In this document: piece after piece, positions 25,001-36,339 of the stretch
Numbering within the stretch: the first letter of the stretch is position 1
Layout of the letters: every line of letters begins with the position of its first letter
DNA from: Boletus sp. NGJ
Lineage: Eukaryota > Basidiomycota > Agaricomycetes > Boletales > Boletaceae
Direction of reading: 5' to 3'
Assembly (NCBI GenBank): GCA_019096195.1
Contig: JAGTXK010000046.1
Span: 18,761-82,760, forward strand
DNA: 64,000 nt
Made by a program: the position numbers and the translations under genes
Notes under the pieces: generated by a model
Told to the model about the DNA's origin: nothing
The model's input: only the letters and a program-made list of their open reading frames with translations
Databases searched by the model: none

Positions 25001-25571
25001 TTTTTGCATTTCCAAACGCATCAAGGAGGGTGTGGAGCGCTTTGATTTGGGCTCGCCATTCTCAGCTCTTTCTTCGAGTGAGAAGAGAGACGCAAAACTT
25101 GGTCTAGAAGGAAACGTAAACTAGATGTCTTGCCTGAGCCGGTAATACCGCTGCATGGGAGAGCGTCAGGAGACGGAGTAATACACGAATGAGAGGAGAG
25201 ACGAACCGAGTGATGACGGACTGGGACTGTTTAGTGCGACGCATGAGCAAGTAAATCTGAGCAGCGAGTTCATAGAGATGGGGCTGGAGGAGGCTTGCGC
25301 TAGCGAGAGACAGGCTGGTTTCCTTGTAGCAGCGTTCTTCATATTCTCTAGCACTGATGTCGTTAACGTTTGCGAGAGATTTGTAGGGATTCACGACGAG
25401 CAAATTCGTTGTGCCTATTCTAGAGTAAGGCAAATCAGAGCGAAAGCGGGTATTGAGGACGGCGACGATGGCGTCGTCGGAGGGGTAGACGGTGGCGGAC
25501 TGGGAGGTAGATACGAGGTGGACGAGGTCGCCGGTGTTGACGGCGTGTGCGGAGAGAGAGGAGGAGGCCAT
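19034..25571 (-). CDS. chitin synthase with N-terminal myosin motor domain (division 2, class V/VII-like)
   Basis: This multi-exon gene encodes roughly 1,900 residues. It starts at ATG 25571 ([16 protein letters not shown]). The myosin-like head comes first, with [16 protein letters not shown] and the P-loop GITGSGKT (about 25124-25149), split from upstream exons by an intron. A long exon (~24770-22116) carries the rest of the motor (ILFDSPGFQ), membrane segments and a cytochrome b5-like region ([18 protein letters not shown]). The glycosyltransferase domain then shows [26 protein letters not shown] and the catalytic QRRRW (near 20535), then more membrane helices. A DEK_C domain ends the protein; its last exon, 19136-19034, encodes [12 protein letters not shown]...[11 protein letters not shown]. 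The enzyme polymerises cell-wall chitin from UDP-GlcNAc at growing tips, and the motor aids secretory-vesicle targeting. The gene looks intact. Confidence 0.93.
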
Positions 25572-26514
25572 TGGAGGCCGATGAAGGAACGTGAAAGGAA
25601 AGAGCGGATGAGGAAAGAACGAAAGAAAAAGCGACAAGCGGTTGACGTTACTAGCAAGGAATGAGGCCAAAATGTGTCAACACAGTCCCACCAAGCCTGT
25701 CACGTAATCGACGGTGGCAACCCTTTTTTTGAATGATCCAACTCCAAGTCCTTTTATAAGATGCGACATCGTGATCGCATCCGAGATCAACATTCGGTCA
25801 TAGTTTCAGTGCAACCAGGCTGGCCCACCTCGAGAAGTTCCACTGGCGGATCAATAGAAGTATCAGTACCCCTGTTCAGTACCCTCAGAAATAGATCGAC
25901 AACTCCCATACTACTACCACTCCGAGCTGAACATTCGAGTCCCACTATGCTCTCCAGCGAAGGTGCTTTGGCCGACCGAGGCGGATAGCTATCTCCTCCG
26001 GGGTTGAATGAACTGGTAATCTCTATCAGGTGCATAGCGCAGAAGGCCTCAATGTATGAGCCTGAGTACAGAGAGGGCAAGAAAAGCACGGTATTGTCCA
26101 TGTTTCACTTCCTCTTATCCAACCCATCATGATCCCGATCATCTGCCCAATCGCGCGTGCTTGGAACTTTTTATTCTCATCTGGACGCTACCACCAGCAA
26201 ACTATAGTGTCAAAACTTTCAAAGCCACAGCACGGCTTACTCGCGCTTACTGTACGATACACGACACCGAAATCCCTGCATACATACAGCGGTTCCTCAA
26301 TAACACCAATTCAAACAATCTTCTCTTCCAACACAGCCGTTTCAACATCGAGGTGACTCAGATCGCCCTGCACAGTCCTTGTAGAGCCGTCGTCGGATCG
26401 TTCAAGAGCCCCCAATTTAAAAAGATAACAGAATACTGCACTGCGAACAACAAACGTTTTCATAAAAACACACCGCACTCGTGACATCTATTGCAGTCCG
26501 CTCAACTGGACACC
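25572..26514. other. intergenic between chitin synthase and SEC27
   Basis: About 940 bp probably hold the chitin synthase promoter and the SEC27 3' UTR. A 104-codon minus-strand open frame (26101-25787) and a 142-codon plus-strand frame (26056-26484) have no recognisable motif and are not called. Confidence 0.4.
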
Positions 26515-29500
26515 TCACTGACGTCTCCCATTCACCCCATGGGCAGCTCGTGTCTCTTCCTCGCGATTCAACGCCTCTTCCCACCCTTCCTCAAACAAGT
26601 CCGTGTTCTCGGTCGGATGCGCGACAGACGCTGCGACCTTGGGCTTGTTTTTGCTCCGTAGCGCCGCTCGCCACACGTCCACCGCCTGCGGTGCCAAACT
26701 AGAGGAAAAGGGAGAAAGGAAACGGATCGCCTCAGTACCCAGATCAACCACCGACAGTCACTTCCTCACCTTGGCGCATACGTCCGAGCAAACAACGCCG
26801 CTTCTGGTGCTCGGTTCGTTTTCGCAAGCAGGTCCACACACGCCTTGGTATCCCCCAGCTGGAAGAACGTCGCAAACGCCAGATTATTGGCCCCATTTTT
26901 CTCTGCAACGTCACCCAGAAGAAAAGAGCGACGTCAGCAAAAAAAAAACCTGCATCATAGACTCGGAATGATTCACCTGCAGTCGCAGCAAGCTGTTGTA
27001 ATCCCTCCCGATCGCCCGTAGAGAGCAACAAGAGCATCAACGCGCTCAGATCGTTTGCTCGCTGAAAGGCTTCCCGTGCGAGGTCAAATCGCCATACTGA
27101 CAACGCGCGATCGCCCAACGCTTTCCACTTGATCTCTGCTTCGTCCTCAAACACCGAACGCGCAATATCGACAGCGGTGTCCAGGTCGTCGAGCTGCAAC
27201 GATAGATCGAATTTGTGATCTAGGTCATTTGTCACTTGCATCGCGAGTTCCTTGAGGTCTTTGATACCATTCACGTGAGCAGACGGACGTCTCGAGATCA
27301 GGAGTGAAAGACCTACCTCTGCCTTCGAGGAACCGTGCTACTTTGTTGAATTGTTCTTTGGGTAGCGTGGGCAGGATTTTGTCGGCGGCTTCCATGTCAC
27401 CACGGAGAACCGCCGTTTGGTACTCGACTACACTCAATGACAATGCATAACCATAGACATTCATGTCCTTGTCTGCGAGGTACACCCGATTGTGTGCTGG
27501 TATGTACCCGAGGATGTACATCGGGCTAGAAAAGACGAGATCAGCAGAGAAGGGAACATATCCAAACAGAACGTACATGTCTGATGGGCTAATGGTATAG
27601 GACTCGTTGCCGACGAAATAGTTGACTCGGTTACCCGCCGTGGTGTAGATGAAGCAATCCCCGACCCATTTCGCAGTCATGACACTACGAGGGATGTTAG
27701 ATGACAACTCGTCCAATCATGGAAATCAAACGTGCTTGTCCGCGACCTCGGAGACGACATCGAAAGATTCTTCAACACCCTCGTCCGTGACCTCGACGCT
27801 CTCCTCAAGTTTTGCATTATATGCATCCCGGTCGAAACGCAAAATGTAAAACGATTCTTCAGAGGCGATCGCAACTAGGGATCCCGTCCCTGACCAATAA
27901 ATCTTTCAACATCGTCAGTAAAGGCCTCGCCGAATAGCAAGAGACAGACAACACACATTTTTAGCGTCAACGTCTATCCGTCTTACAATCTCCCCACTCT
28001 CCCAGTCCCAAAACACCGCAAATCCTTTGCCTCGCGCACCTAGCAACGGGCCGCCGTGTAACCCCTCGATCGTCCAACTACCCGAACCTTTCATCCCCGC
28101 GCCACCCCTCTCTTTGAAGTTCTTGTAAATTTTCAACTTCAACTTGCTCTCCAGTATCGCATACGTATTTGAGTCACCCGCCCAAGCAAATGAGAGGCCA
28201 TTCCCAAACGACTTGTTCCTCCACGCAAGCGCCGTATATATGATGTACTCGCCGTCTCCGACGACCGTCACGAAGCGCCCGTTGGGAGAATGGATCAGAT
28301 TGGTCGCAAAGATCTCCGTAGTACCGAGTTCTTTAGTCTGGAGAGGGATACGGTTGCCTTCAGCGGTCGTGTCGTCCGCAAGATTCTGTACGTTCGCCGA
28401 GAGAACAAGCTGGTTGCGCGTGTAGATAAGTTTTCCGGTGGGATCCATGCTGAACGTCGGCTCGTCCCGACCAAGCTAGGCAACATAGCTCAAGGGGGCA
28501 CGCGCCATAATCATACACATGAACAGACCCACCTTGATGACGACGATACCTTCATCGAATCCAACAGCGACTTCGTTCGCATCTCTTCGCAATGACACAC
28601 ACCACGCCCGCTCCAACGCATAACTCAGCGTATTTTCCAACCGATACGTGTTACTATTCCAGATCTTGACCGTCCCGTCTTCGCTCCCGCTGATGATGAT
28701 CGGCAAGTTGGGATGGAAGACCGCAAAAGAGGGGTTGTTGGTGTGACCTTCCATCGTTTGGACACAGCTCTTGCTAAGGTAGTCCCATATTTTGATCGTC
28801 TTGTCATCACCGGTCGTCACGAGGTACGGCTTGTCAGGCCCGGGGTAGAAATCGACATAATTAACTCCCTTGTCATGAGCGTCCATCGTGAAGTTGGCAT
28901 TCGCGGAACCAAGAGACCACATCTTGACCGTCCGATCGAGACAGGCAGATGCAAACGTGTTGGCGTCTTTCGGGTTAAACGTGATATTCATGATGTAGTG
29001 TGTGTGGCCCTCGTGTACCTATCAACCCAAGAAGGAAAAAAACGCGCCGCGTTCACATACACACATGATAGCATTCGTACGATGAAAAGAGAGGACACAC
29101 CTGAATGCATTTCCACTGCTTATCCCAATCCCAGGCCTTGATTGTCATATCGTCACTGCCCGTCAACACAATGCTCGCCGTCGGGTGCACTGCAAGACAT
29201 CTAATATAATCCGGATGGGCCTCGAACGAGACAATTTTCTCGTGCGTGTTGTAGTTGAACACGCGAAGCTGAAAGTCGTCCGAACCGGCGATGAACCAAT
29301 TTTTGCGCGGGATGAACCTTACACAGCGGACGGGGACGTTGGACACTTCGAAAGTTTTCACTAAAGCGCCTGTCTCATGATTGTAGATGTTCACCGAGCC
29401 ATTGTAGAGGCCAGTGAGTAGCCATGGCTCGGTGGGGTGAAAGTCGGTTCCCTTGACGCGGTCGGATCGAGAGAATAGCTTGCGCTGGGAATGGTTGAGG

Positions 29501-29553
29501 TTATTTGGATTGAAAGGACACTTCAAAACACTCACGGACACATCGAACAACAT
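26515..29553 (-). CDS. SEC27: coatomer subunit beta' (COPI)
   Basis: This multi-exon gene encodes about 830 residues. A tiny first exon (29553-29536) encodes MLFDVS and joins [20 protein letters not shown] at 29484. Fourteen or so WD repeats form two beta-propellers (for example [53 protein letters not shown]). The alpha-solenoid follows ([57 protein letters not shown]), with a C-terminus near [11 protein letters not shown]-type sequence, read here as [13 protein letters not shown]. Beta' binds dilysine cargo signals and is part of the COPI coat for Golgi-to-ER transport. It is essential and single copy in yeasts. The gene looks intact. Confidence 0.95.
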
Positions 29554-29795
29554 TGTACTTGGATTGGTGGGGACCGAGATGTGCGGACCGGCGTCGAGAA
29601 AGTCAATGAGCAGCGTCACGTCCCAGGTATTGGACACGCTACACTAGCATTTACAGACCCCCCTTTAGGTGGTGTTCCCATAAATAATATCTGACTGGTG
29701 CGCTCCATGTCTTATTACAGCATCTTACACCATGCTCAGTCGGTAAACATTCCTGATTTTCTCCTCTATACCCAAAATTCTAAGGATCCTTCTTG

Positions 29796-30805
29796 TTATA
29801 ATGTACGCTGTGTTTTCGCAGGAGTCTGGATCACCTCCGAGTCTGCTCTTCGTTTCGCCGACATAGTAGGGCGTCCCTTTTTGATCCAGATGATTATCTG
29901 ATCAAATGCCCATGTTGCTTCTTCAACATACGTGAGGTAGTCGGAAAACAATTCATGGTCAGGGAGAACGTGAGCAGATATCCAAGTGAGAGACAGTATG
30001 ATCAGCGCGATTCCGTTTGGCCCAGTTCGACACAACTTTGACCAATCGGATTGAGATGGAGCGTCCTTGGTGAACGGCTTTGCAAAGATCATTGTTCGCC
30101 AGACCGGTTGTAGAGTCGACCACCACTCTACAAATTCGTGGAAAAAGGTTTCGATATCATGGGCGGTCAACGGAACCTTCTTCCTTTCTAACACTCGGTG
30201 GCACTTCATCCATCCGTCGAAGAATAGCGGTCGGTAATCAGCGGACAGCTTGTGCTCGTTACTCTGTCGGATGTTGACACAATAGATATCGTGCTGACGC
30301 AACAGCATTTAAGATACTACGCACGCGACCGTCCGCTTGGAAGTTGCTCATCTCTTGAATCCGAAACCACAGACGAACTAATCGATTGAGGGGCTTCGTC
30401 GTTGGTATCGCTCGAACGTAGGCGATTGTGTCGATCAACCAGGTTGCACTACACTCCTCCTTGATGATGCCGAATTCTTCTGCCGAAATTCGTTCGTCAC
30501 TGTCGACTTCGATCAAGCTTTTGTTTCTTCTTTGTCTCAGCGACAGACAGTATTTTTGAGTATCGGTGACTTACGACGGTCCATTGTCACGTTCGTCCTC
30601 GGTGAGCTGCGACGCTGATGCCTTGGGGCTTGGTGTGACCCAATTTGCAAAGCCTTCCGACAGCTGATCGCGTTCGTTGTCGTTACTGTGGATTTTTCAC
30701 CGAGTTGCCGTTAAGTTTCCATGACGATTCGCATTACTGATGTTGAACTTACTGGACGTTTGGTCGCATTGACGACGCGATTTCATTGTTTGTCTCGTTC
30801 GCCAT
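29796..30805 (-). CDS. hypothetical protein, basidiomycete type
   Basis: The ATG is at 30805 (MANETNNEIASSMRPNV), followed by splice-consistent exons. The second reads DQLSEGFANWVTPSPKAS, the third IEVDSDERISAEEFGIIKEE, and the last runs from about 30270 (SNEHKLSADYRPLFFDGW) to the stop at 29796. Introns are GTAAGT...ACAG, GTAAGT...AAAG and GTGCGT...ACAG. The C-terminal half is Trp/Leu-rich (WWSTLQPVWR, GPNGIALIILSLTWISA) with a basic tail (KRRADSEVIQTPAKTQ). The arrangement, acidic disordered N-terminus then helical Trp-rich domain, resembles lineage-specific families expanded in Agaricomycetes. I do not recognise a named domain. Confidence 0.6.
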
Positions 30806-31100
30806 GATAGCGATCAGAGGAAGATCATTGTCGACAGCGCACGATCGCGGTCTAACTGTTTGTCTGTCCAGTCAGCTGCGAAGCAATTCATCAACCAAGT
30901 TTGTACTGACCCTCTGTCGTCGACGTCGCATCACTGTTTCTTGACTTACTCATGTTGAGGCCCGTTGCGTTAGGCTTGGAAGGATCTTCCGGGTTCCGAG
31001 GGCCGTTTCCGGTATTCGTTCCTTTTTCGTAAGTTATTACGGACCTTTCGGGTCCAGGAATACACGTCTATGTACTACGGGAAATTGAACATTGTTAGTG

Positions 31101-32881
31101 TCAAGAAAAACATCTCTCCCAGTCGCCGCCGCCGTTACTCCGAGCGTACACCTGACTCTCCACGAAAGCGCTCAGCGCGCACAACCCATCTTCGTTCGCA
31201 CCACAAAACTCCAGTGGTTGCACCGCATCGTTGACAAGTATCCTGACGTACTCCCCATCGTCATCGCACCGCAGCTTCTCCGTGATCATGCGTCCAGAAA
31301 AAGGCGTCATCCTAGATATCCGCCATTGTCGCGCTAGATCCAGTCCGTCGGTCCTTGGTGGTTCATCAGGACGGAAGAGTCCGATCGCAGAATAAATGGC
31401 GACCATCTGATTATCGTGCGAGAAATCGGCATAGAAATTACCATCAAGGGGGAAGGTAACTGGCGATGCATCAAGCGTCTGGTTCGTTTGCGTCTTGTCT
31501 TGGACGGGCTGGCCTGTCAACCTAGCCAATAACTCATTGGCATATCCAACACCCTGAACAGGACCCAGCGAGTTACCGTGCCTAGAATGGGGATTCAGTA
31601 AAAGTCGGGTCTGACAAGCCATTGACTTACCCGGTCTTGTAATACTTCAGCAAATCGTCATAGTACTCGCGCGCTTGCCATTCTTCTACAGTGAACAAAC
31701 CACAGAATGGACTGGCAGTTCCGTGAAAAAGTGTCTCGAAGGCACACAAAGGCATGAGTTCTGTGACGTCGCTATTATCAAGCTTCGCGCCTGGCACAGC
31801 CTCGTTTATTCTCTCCACAATCGGCGGGGTGAAGCTGTCACGCCAAGCCTTCCCCGGTTTCTTGAGCTTTTTTGCGTTGGGGCACCTGGAACCATCTAAT
31901 GTGTTGTTCGCCTTGTGATAACGAGAGTGAGCACCGGTCGCCACGTTCATGTAAACACATATACATATACTCACACCTTTCTCCTCCGAGATGACGACCG
32001 ATACACTTGGCGAGTACACGTGCCCACTGGCAGCAGAGAAACCTTGACATGACTAATTAGATCAGTGTGCATGAGAAGTAGGGGGCAAGATAGACCTTGT
32101 GTCCAGTTTGCGGCAGAGTATACTACACGTTCACTGTCTGATGTTCTTACGAAGGGCAACTGGTCGTCCTTGACCAAGTGTTTGTACCGTAGATAGTGTT
32201 CAGAGCCAGAATCGAAAGCCCTGAAAACATCGATCAGGTGAGCGAAATCAAGATACACTATACATACTCCTTGGCGCCAAGAGGAAGCAGGTCGTCTACA
32301 CCCAAATCCCACTCGAATTCTCTCAGGAACTCGTATTTCTTCGAGCGGGACCCCGCATTTATAAGCTTCTGGACAGGTTCTTTGATTCGCTTCGAGTGGC
32401 TTGCAGTGGGGAATCTCGTGCCATGTCTCTGGAGCTGCTGCGCTGTCACAACAAACCTGGGCCACACCACGAGTTACATACCAAGTTCACCTATATTGCC
32501 ATATACCCTTTTGAGATAACCGGAAAACGAATCGGAACGGGAGCAACATACTTGTACAACCTCGCAGCGCTCAGGTGGCGCTATGTACTCTGCGGCCGGG
32601 AAGTATGGAGAGTGAGCAGCCCAAGCCTGCTGCACTTCCTTGGGTAATCCAGAATATGCCATTGTCTTGGGCGGTGAGCCCGAACACCAGCGCCAGCGTC
32701 CATAGTGGAAGTAGCTCGCTGAGAACAGCAAAGCGAGCGTGACGAGGGCTACCGCGTGCCAAAAGCGCCTACGACGATGGTCGTATTGTGAGGTATCATG
32801 CGGGAAGTGACCTGTCTTGTCTTGAAGGAAAAGAGGCAGAGATCTAGTATCACGGCGGGTCATGGCAAACAGACCACCCAT
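31101..32881 (-). CDS. phytase (histidine acid phosphatase), membrane-anchored
   Basis: Predicted exons are 32881-32552, 32490-32482, 32434-32268, 32220-32096, 32042-31975, 31911-31631 and 31581-31101, summing to 1461 nt (486 residues). An N-terminal cytoplasmic stretch ends RRRR and is followed by one hydrophobic helix (FWHAVALVTLALLFSASYF), suggesting a signal anchor. The catalytic histidine motif is RHGTRFPT and the proton-donor motif is FSHDN. Other family blocks are VYSPSVSVVISEEKG, YSAANWTQ, EEWQAREYYDDLLKYY and a Cys-rich C-terminus. Histidine acid phosphatases of this branch hydrolyse phytate phosphate at the cell surface or in the medium. The 9-nt exon supplies VNL of the conserved strand leading into RHG. 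The gene looks intact. Confidence 0.88.
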
Positions 32882-34231
32882 CGTGGAGAACGTGGAACAA
32901 GCAGCATGATGCCTGGTGGAGCAGTATATATGAATGCACGTTCGTGCAGTTGGTGGAGTAAAGATGGAATGGTCGCGTTCGCCAAATCATATCCACAAAT
33001 GGACAAATGGTTGTCTCTGCGTCATTCTGATTGGCTCAGTGTACAGCCAACCACTGGCAAAATTGCATCAGACATGCCTGCACGTTGCTTGCACGTGAAA
33101 TCTCGACCGATTTAGAATGTTCGGCTCCCCCACCGCCTGCCATCGGAACCGCATCAGCCCAAACCACCCGCCCACGGAATGGAAGGCAACGCTGACACCG
33201 GAAAAGCCGCCTTTCTGGGCAGTATGCGATGCCCCACCACGTATTTCGCAGAAACCTTTGGCTGCGAGCCTAGCAGAGATGCGGAAATTGAGCACTGCCA
33301 AAAGTCTGTCAGTTCGCCGGGTGGTAAACGTGGCTGAATGAATTCCTGAGACCGCGTTTGCATATGCACTCGAAGCTATGCATCTTTCCCACGAGGAGTC
33401 ACTGAGCGTGCGAGTGTCTGCCTGTCTCTTTGAGTCCACCACTGAAATCAGCCAATCTCTCCATGATCTCACCCATCCTCTGTTCAGAATTTGAGGGCTT
33501 TACCTACATACTAGCATCTGAAAAACTACCCGAGGGGGAGGCTGCCTCCCCGAGGGTAACTAACCCCGTTTTGGATTGATTATTGCATTTTTCCTAGCCA
33601 TCCTCCAATCACAGCTCGCAAATGGCCGGAGGCAGAGTAGTCGAGCGATAACGTTACACACCGTCTTGCAGATGCTGACTAGTCTCTCAGTGCGTTGCGT
33701 AACCATAACATATTACACGGCACTGGAAGCAGGGACGACACATCCAATATTTCGAATATCAGCGCTTCAGCGTTGCACAGATGATGGATCACAACTCAAT
33801 TCGAGTCTTTGAAAGCCGCAACGCGAACCGGCCCATTGTCATGAACGCTGAAATACCAACATGGTCAGCAATTACACCGTTTACTTGGTCGCGCGATGGA
33901 CAGCGAATATTCGTTGCATGAGTCTATGGGTCGCTGAAGCGGACTCTCGACATCCCCAACGAGAGACATGGAAATTACTGTGGCTAGTAATCGGAAATAT
34001 GCGGCCACCTTCGTAGATCGTTACATCTCGTTCCGAGTCTCACAGATCCGCCGCCTTCCGCTCGACGACATTCGAGATATAAGTTGATTGCTCTTTCCCT
34101 AGGCAGTAGTTATATCGCGACCAGTGAATTCGGCAGGAAGATTACCACTCACACTCCCAGCAATATCCTTCCGCATTCTTATGGCCCATTCCATGTTATG
34201 AACTGCATGTTCATCTATATCTCCGTTGACA
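32882..34231. other. intergenic
   Basis: This holds the upstream region of the phytase gene and a short hairpin at 33527-33558. Several overlapping open frames of under 140 codons on both strands carry no recognisable motif. No gene is called. Confidence 0.4.
33527..33558. repeat. GC-rich hairpin
   Basis: TACCCGAGGGGGAGGC is followed after two bases by GCCTCCCCGAGGGTA, nearly its reverse complement, with one or two mismatches. It could be a footprint, a MITE core or a transcript hairpin. Confidence 0.5.
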
Positions 34232-34870
34232 CCTATGCATGCAGCCCGGGGGCGATTCCCGCTGTTGTCCTTGAGCGGTCCTCTGACCTGCTATCTCGTC
34301 TTCTCTAGATGAGGACTATGTTTTCCGATATACTAGTGAGTACTCCTCGGCACAACTATCTTAGGGATCTCCCCACGAGGAGCGTGACTCAGAATGTCTA
34401 AAGAGAGCCAAGAACGACACGATGAGGACCACTGGAATCCGAGCGTCCAGAATTCCAAATCAGCGGATTGATCTCCGGTAGGATTCTCCATTTGCAAAGA
34501 GACTTATGCATTACGTGTAAGTACGAAGGAATCCAAGTTTATGATCACACTCAGATCCGGATGAGTCGCAGACCCCCTGCGAGGAGGGTGATAATGACCT
34601 GCATAGGAGCCAGTTAAACTCTTTCTTGGATGCGTTTCGTGGCCCTCGAAAGGTGGAGTTGCCACCCAACGTGCCAGGACCCAACCTGACTGTTAATATG
34701 ACGAGGTGTCGTCACTCACTCGTAGGCTCCTTTAGCAAAATTCCACATTTTCTGGTGTAAGTTTTATACCCAGTCACGCTGTCATGACAAACATGGACAC
34801 ATACACAGGCAGACGGGTCAACGTTTCAACCTCCCTGGCCGCCATCTGACAGTCTGGCCATGTACAAAAA

Positions 34871-34934
34871 TGACCTTCGTGTGGGTTTTCTTCACATGAG
34901 AGTGCAGACTCAGTATCTAAAATCCTATAAAATT
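34871..34934 (+). promoter_or_regulatory. conserved promoter block, copy 1
   Basis: TGACCTTCGTGTGGGTTTTC plus TTCACATGAGAGTGC is followed by a CCTATAAAATT TATA box at 34924. The same block lies upstream of the other two copies of the secreted protein gene. Confidence 0.65.
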
Positions 34935-34974
34935 GCGCCCCCACCCCGCAAGCTCGTGGCTCCTCCGTCACAGC

Positions 34975-35222
34975 AAGTATCTCAACACTCATGTACTCTT
35001 CCTTCCCGCCCTTTTCGTTACGAGCGGCGTTCTTGCACAACGGAGTGGCGTGGCTACTAGTTACACCCCCGACGTTACCTAAACCGTGGTGGACTACAAA
35101 GAAGATTGTTTCGTTTTCTGCAGCCACCAAAACTGCTCGGGCACATGTGAGGTTGTCAACGTCGAGTATGCGCCTGCAGACGACGAGCACGACGCTCCGG
35201 ACGACATGGGCCGCCTGTCCAT
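34975..35222 (+). pseudogene. small secreted cysteine-rich protein, dead copy
   Basis: This aligns with the intact copies at 35893-36339 and 49381-49788. The start codon is AAG in place of ATG (34975-34977). The signal-peptide region (LPALFVTSGVLAQ) survives. A TAA follows the TPDVT motif, and homology stops after DMGRLSM, so the last third is gone. Confidence 0.8.
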
Positions 35223-35892
35223 GTACGTGCATTTCCAAATCTTTTCATCCCCTTTCGACAGAGCTCACATGTCCCAGAAAGGTGATCAAAGGGTTGGAAG
35301 TCTTGCGCGATCTACCTCGACTGAGGAGATAACGAAGCCAAACCAGAGGACTCGGACCGTAACGCACACGAGATTCTCGTGATTCGAATTCATAGTTGCA
35401 GTTGCTTGCCTTGACACCTCTGCGACGAACAAGGCTTCGACCCACACGAGGATCAATCGAGCATGTCATAAACAATGCCCTGGACGTGGTTGGCACGGAC
35501 CGGGAACCTTGGACTCCTTGGCCCTGTGCATCCACAACGACGATTCGATATTACCATCGTCATGATACATTATCCAGTAAGCGCAGTTCAAAAACCTCAG
35601 GGAAGGAACAATTGATCAAAGAAAAATGACCACAACGGAACTTGTACGATTTCAATTTCATGCTAATAATGTCTTATTGAATTTGGGCGTAGCGACCTAG
35701 ATGTGCTTCAATACCGTATATATCGGAACTCGATGCTGTACACCTGCAATCCTGTTAACAGATTTCCCCCAGCAATCAAGATCAGTGAAAAGGGTAAAGG
35801 TAGTAACAGATCTCAGGGCCTCACCCACACTCCAGCCTCTCTTCTTCTTTTCTCGCGAACTGCACTTAACATACTCCTATATTAATGTAAGT
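35223..35892. other. spacer between the inverted arms
   Basis: No gene is recognised between the end of left-arm homology and the stop of the minus-strand secreted protein gene. Confidence 0.4.
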
Positions 35893-36339
35893 CTATGGTA
35901 AGGAGACAGAAGAAGTGAAATCCATACAGTTCTGGAGAAAATAGAAATAATCGTAAAAGTAAGTCGGAACACCGTTGTCATACAGATTATAGCAGGTGTT
36001 CGGCCCGATTTGCACATCGGCAGTGCATTCAGTGGGGCTGATGCATGTGTACAGGTCCCAGGCGTAACTGCCGGGATCATACCAGTAAATGGACAGGTAG
36101 CCCATGTCGTTTGGAGCATCGTGCCCATCGTCTGCAGCGATGTACGCGGTGCTCTCGATTTCACACGTGCCCGAGCAGTCTTGAGCGCTGCAGAAGACGA
36201 ACGAGTCGACGTGTCCATTAATTGGCCCAGGGTAGGTAACGTCGGGGGTGTAACCGGTAGCCACAGCACTCAGTTGGGCAAGAACGCCACTCGTAACGAA
36301 GAGGGCGGGGAAGAGGAGTGTATGAGTGTTGAAATACAT
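35893..36339 (-). CDS. small secreted cysteine-rich protein, copy 2
   Basis: This is a single 447-nt frame, 148 residues, starting at the ATG at 36339. The N-terminus (MYFNTHTLLFPALFVTSGV then LAQ) is a good signal peptide. The mature part is acidic and Tyr-rich, with cysteines in FCSAQDCSGTCE, LYTCISPTEC and GPNTCYNLYDNG, giving six or seven potential disulfide Cys. It is longer at the C-terminus than the 49.4-kb copy because the frame continues past FLQ. Small secreted cysteine-rich proteins in Agaricomycetes include effectors, elicitor-like and defence proteins; I cannot assign a role. It lies in the right arm of the inverted duplication, with the conserved promoter block about 80-115 bp upstream. 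Confidence 0.8.
   Translation of the reverse strand: MYFNTHTLLFPALFVTSGVLAQLSAVATGYTPDVTYPGPINGHVDSFVFCSAQDCSGTCEIESTAYIAADDGHDAPNDMGYLSIYWYDPGSYAWDLYTCISPTECTADVQIGPNTCYNLYDNGVPTYFYDYFYFLQNCMDFTSSVSLP

Larger units (their letters stand above)
34232..35222 (+). repeat. left arm of inverted duplication
   Basis: The arm begins at GCATGCAGCC with GATTCCCGCTGTTGTCC shortly after. It stays alignable by eye through GAGAGCCAAGAACGACACGA, TTATGATCACACTCAGATCC, CCAACGTGCCAGGACCC and the small secreted protein gene, and ends near CTGTCCAT. The right arm (36082-37378) carries the same blocks in the same order on the minus strand. Confidence 0.8.

Noticed and set aside
25787-26484. Small open frames between chitin synthase and SEC27
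   Set aside because: No signal peptide, domain or partner exons are visible; they overlap on opposite strands, which suggests chance frames.
34774-35238. Minus-strand frame of 154 codons across the left duplication arm
   Set aside because: It is antisense to the dead secreted protein copy; similar antisense frames occur opposite the intact copies, as expected from shared sequence.
34991-35332. Plus-strand frame beginning MYSSFPPF as a separate gene
   Set aside because: It is out of frame with the secreted protein homology at the same place and has no motif of its own.
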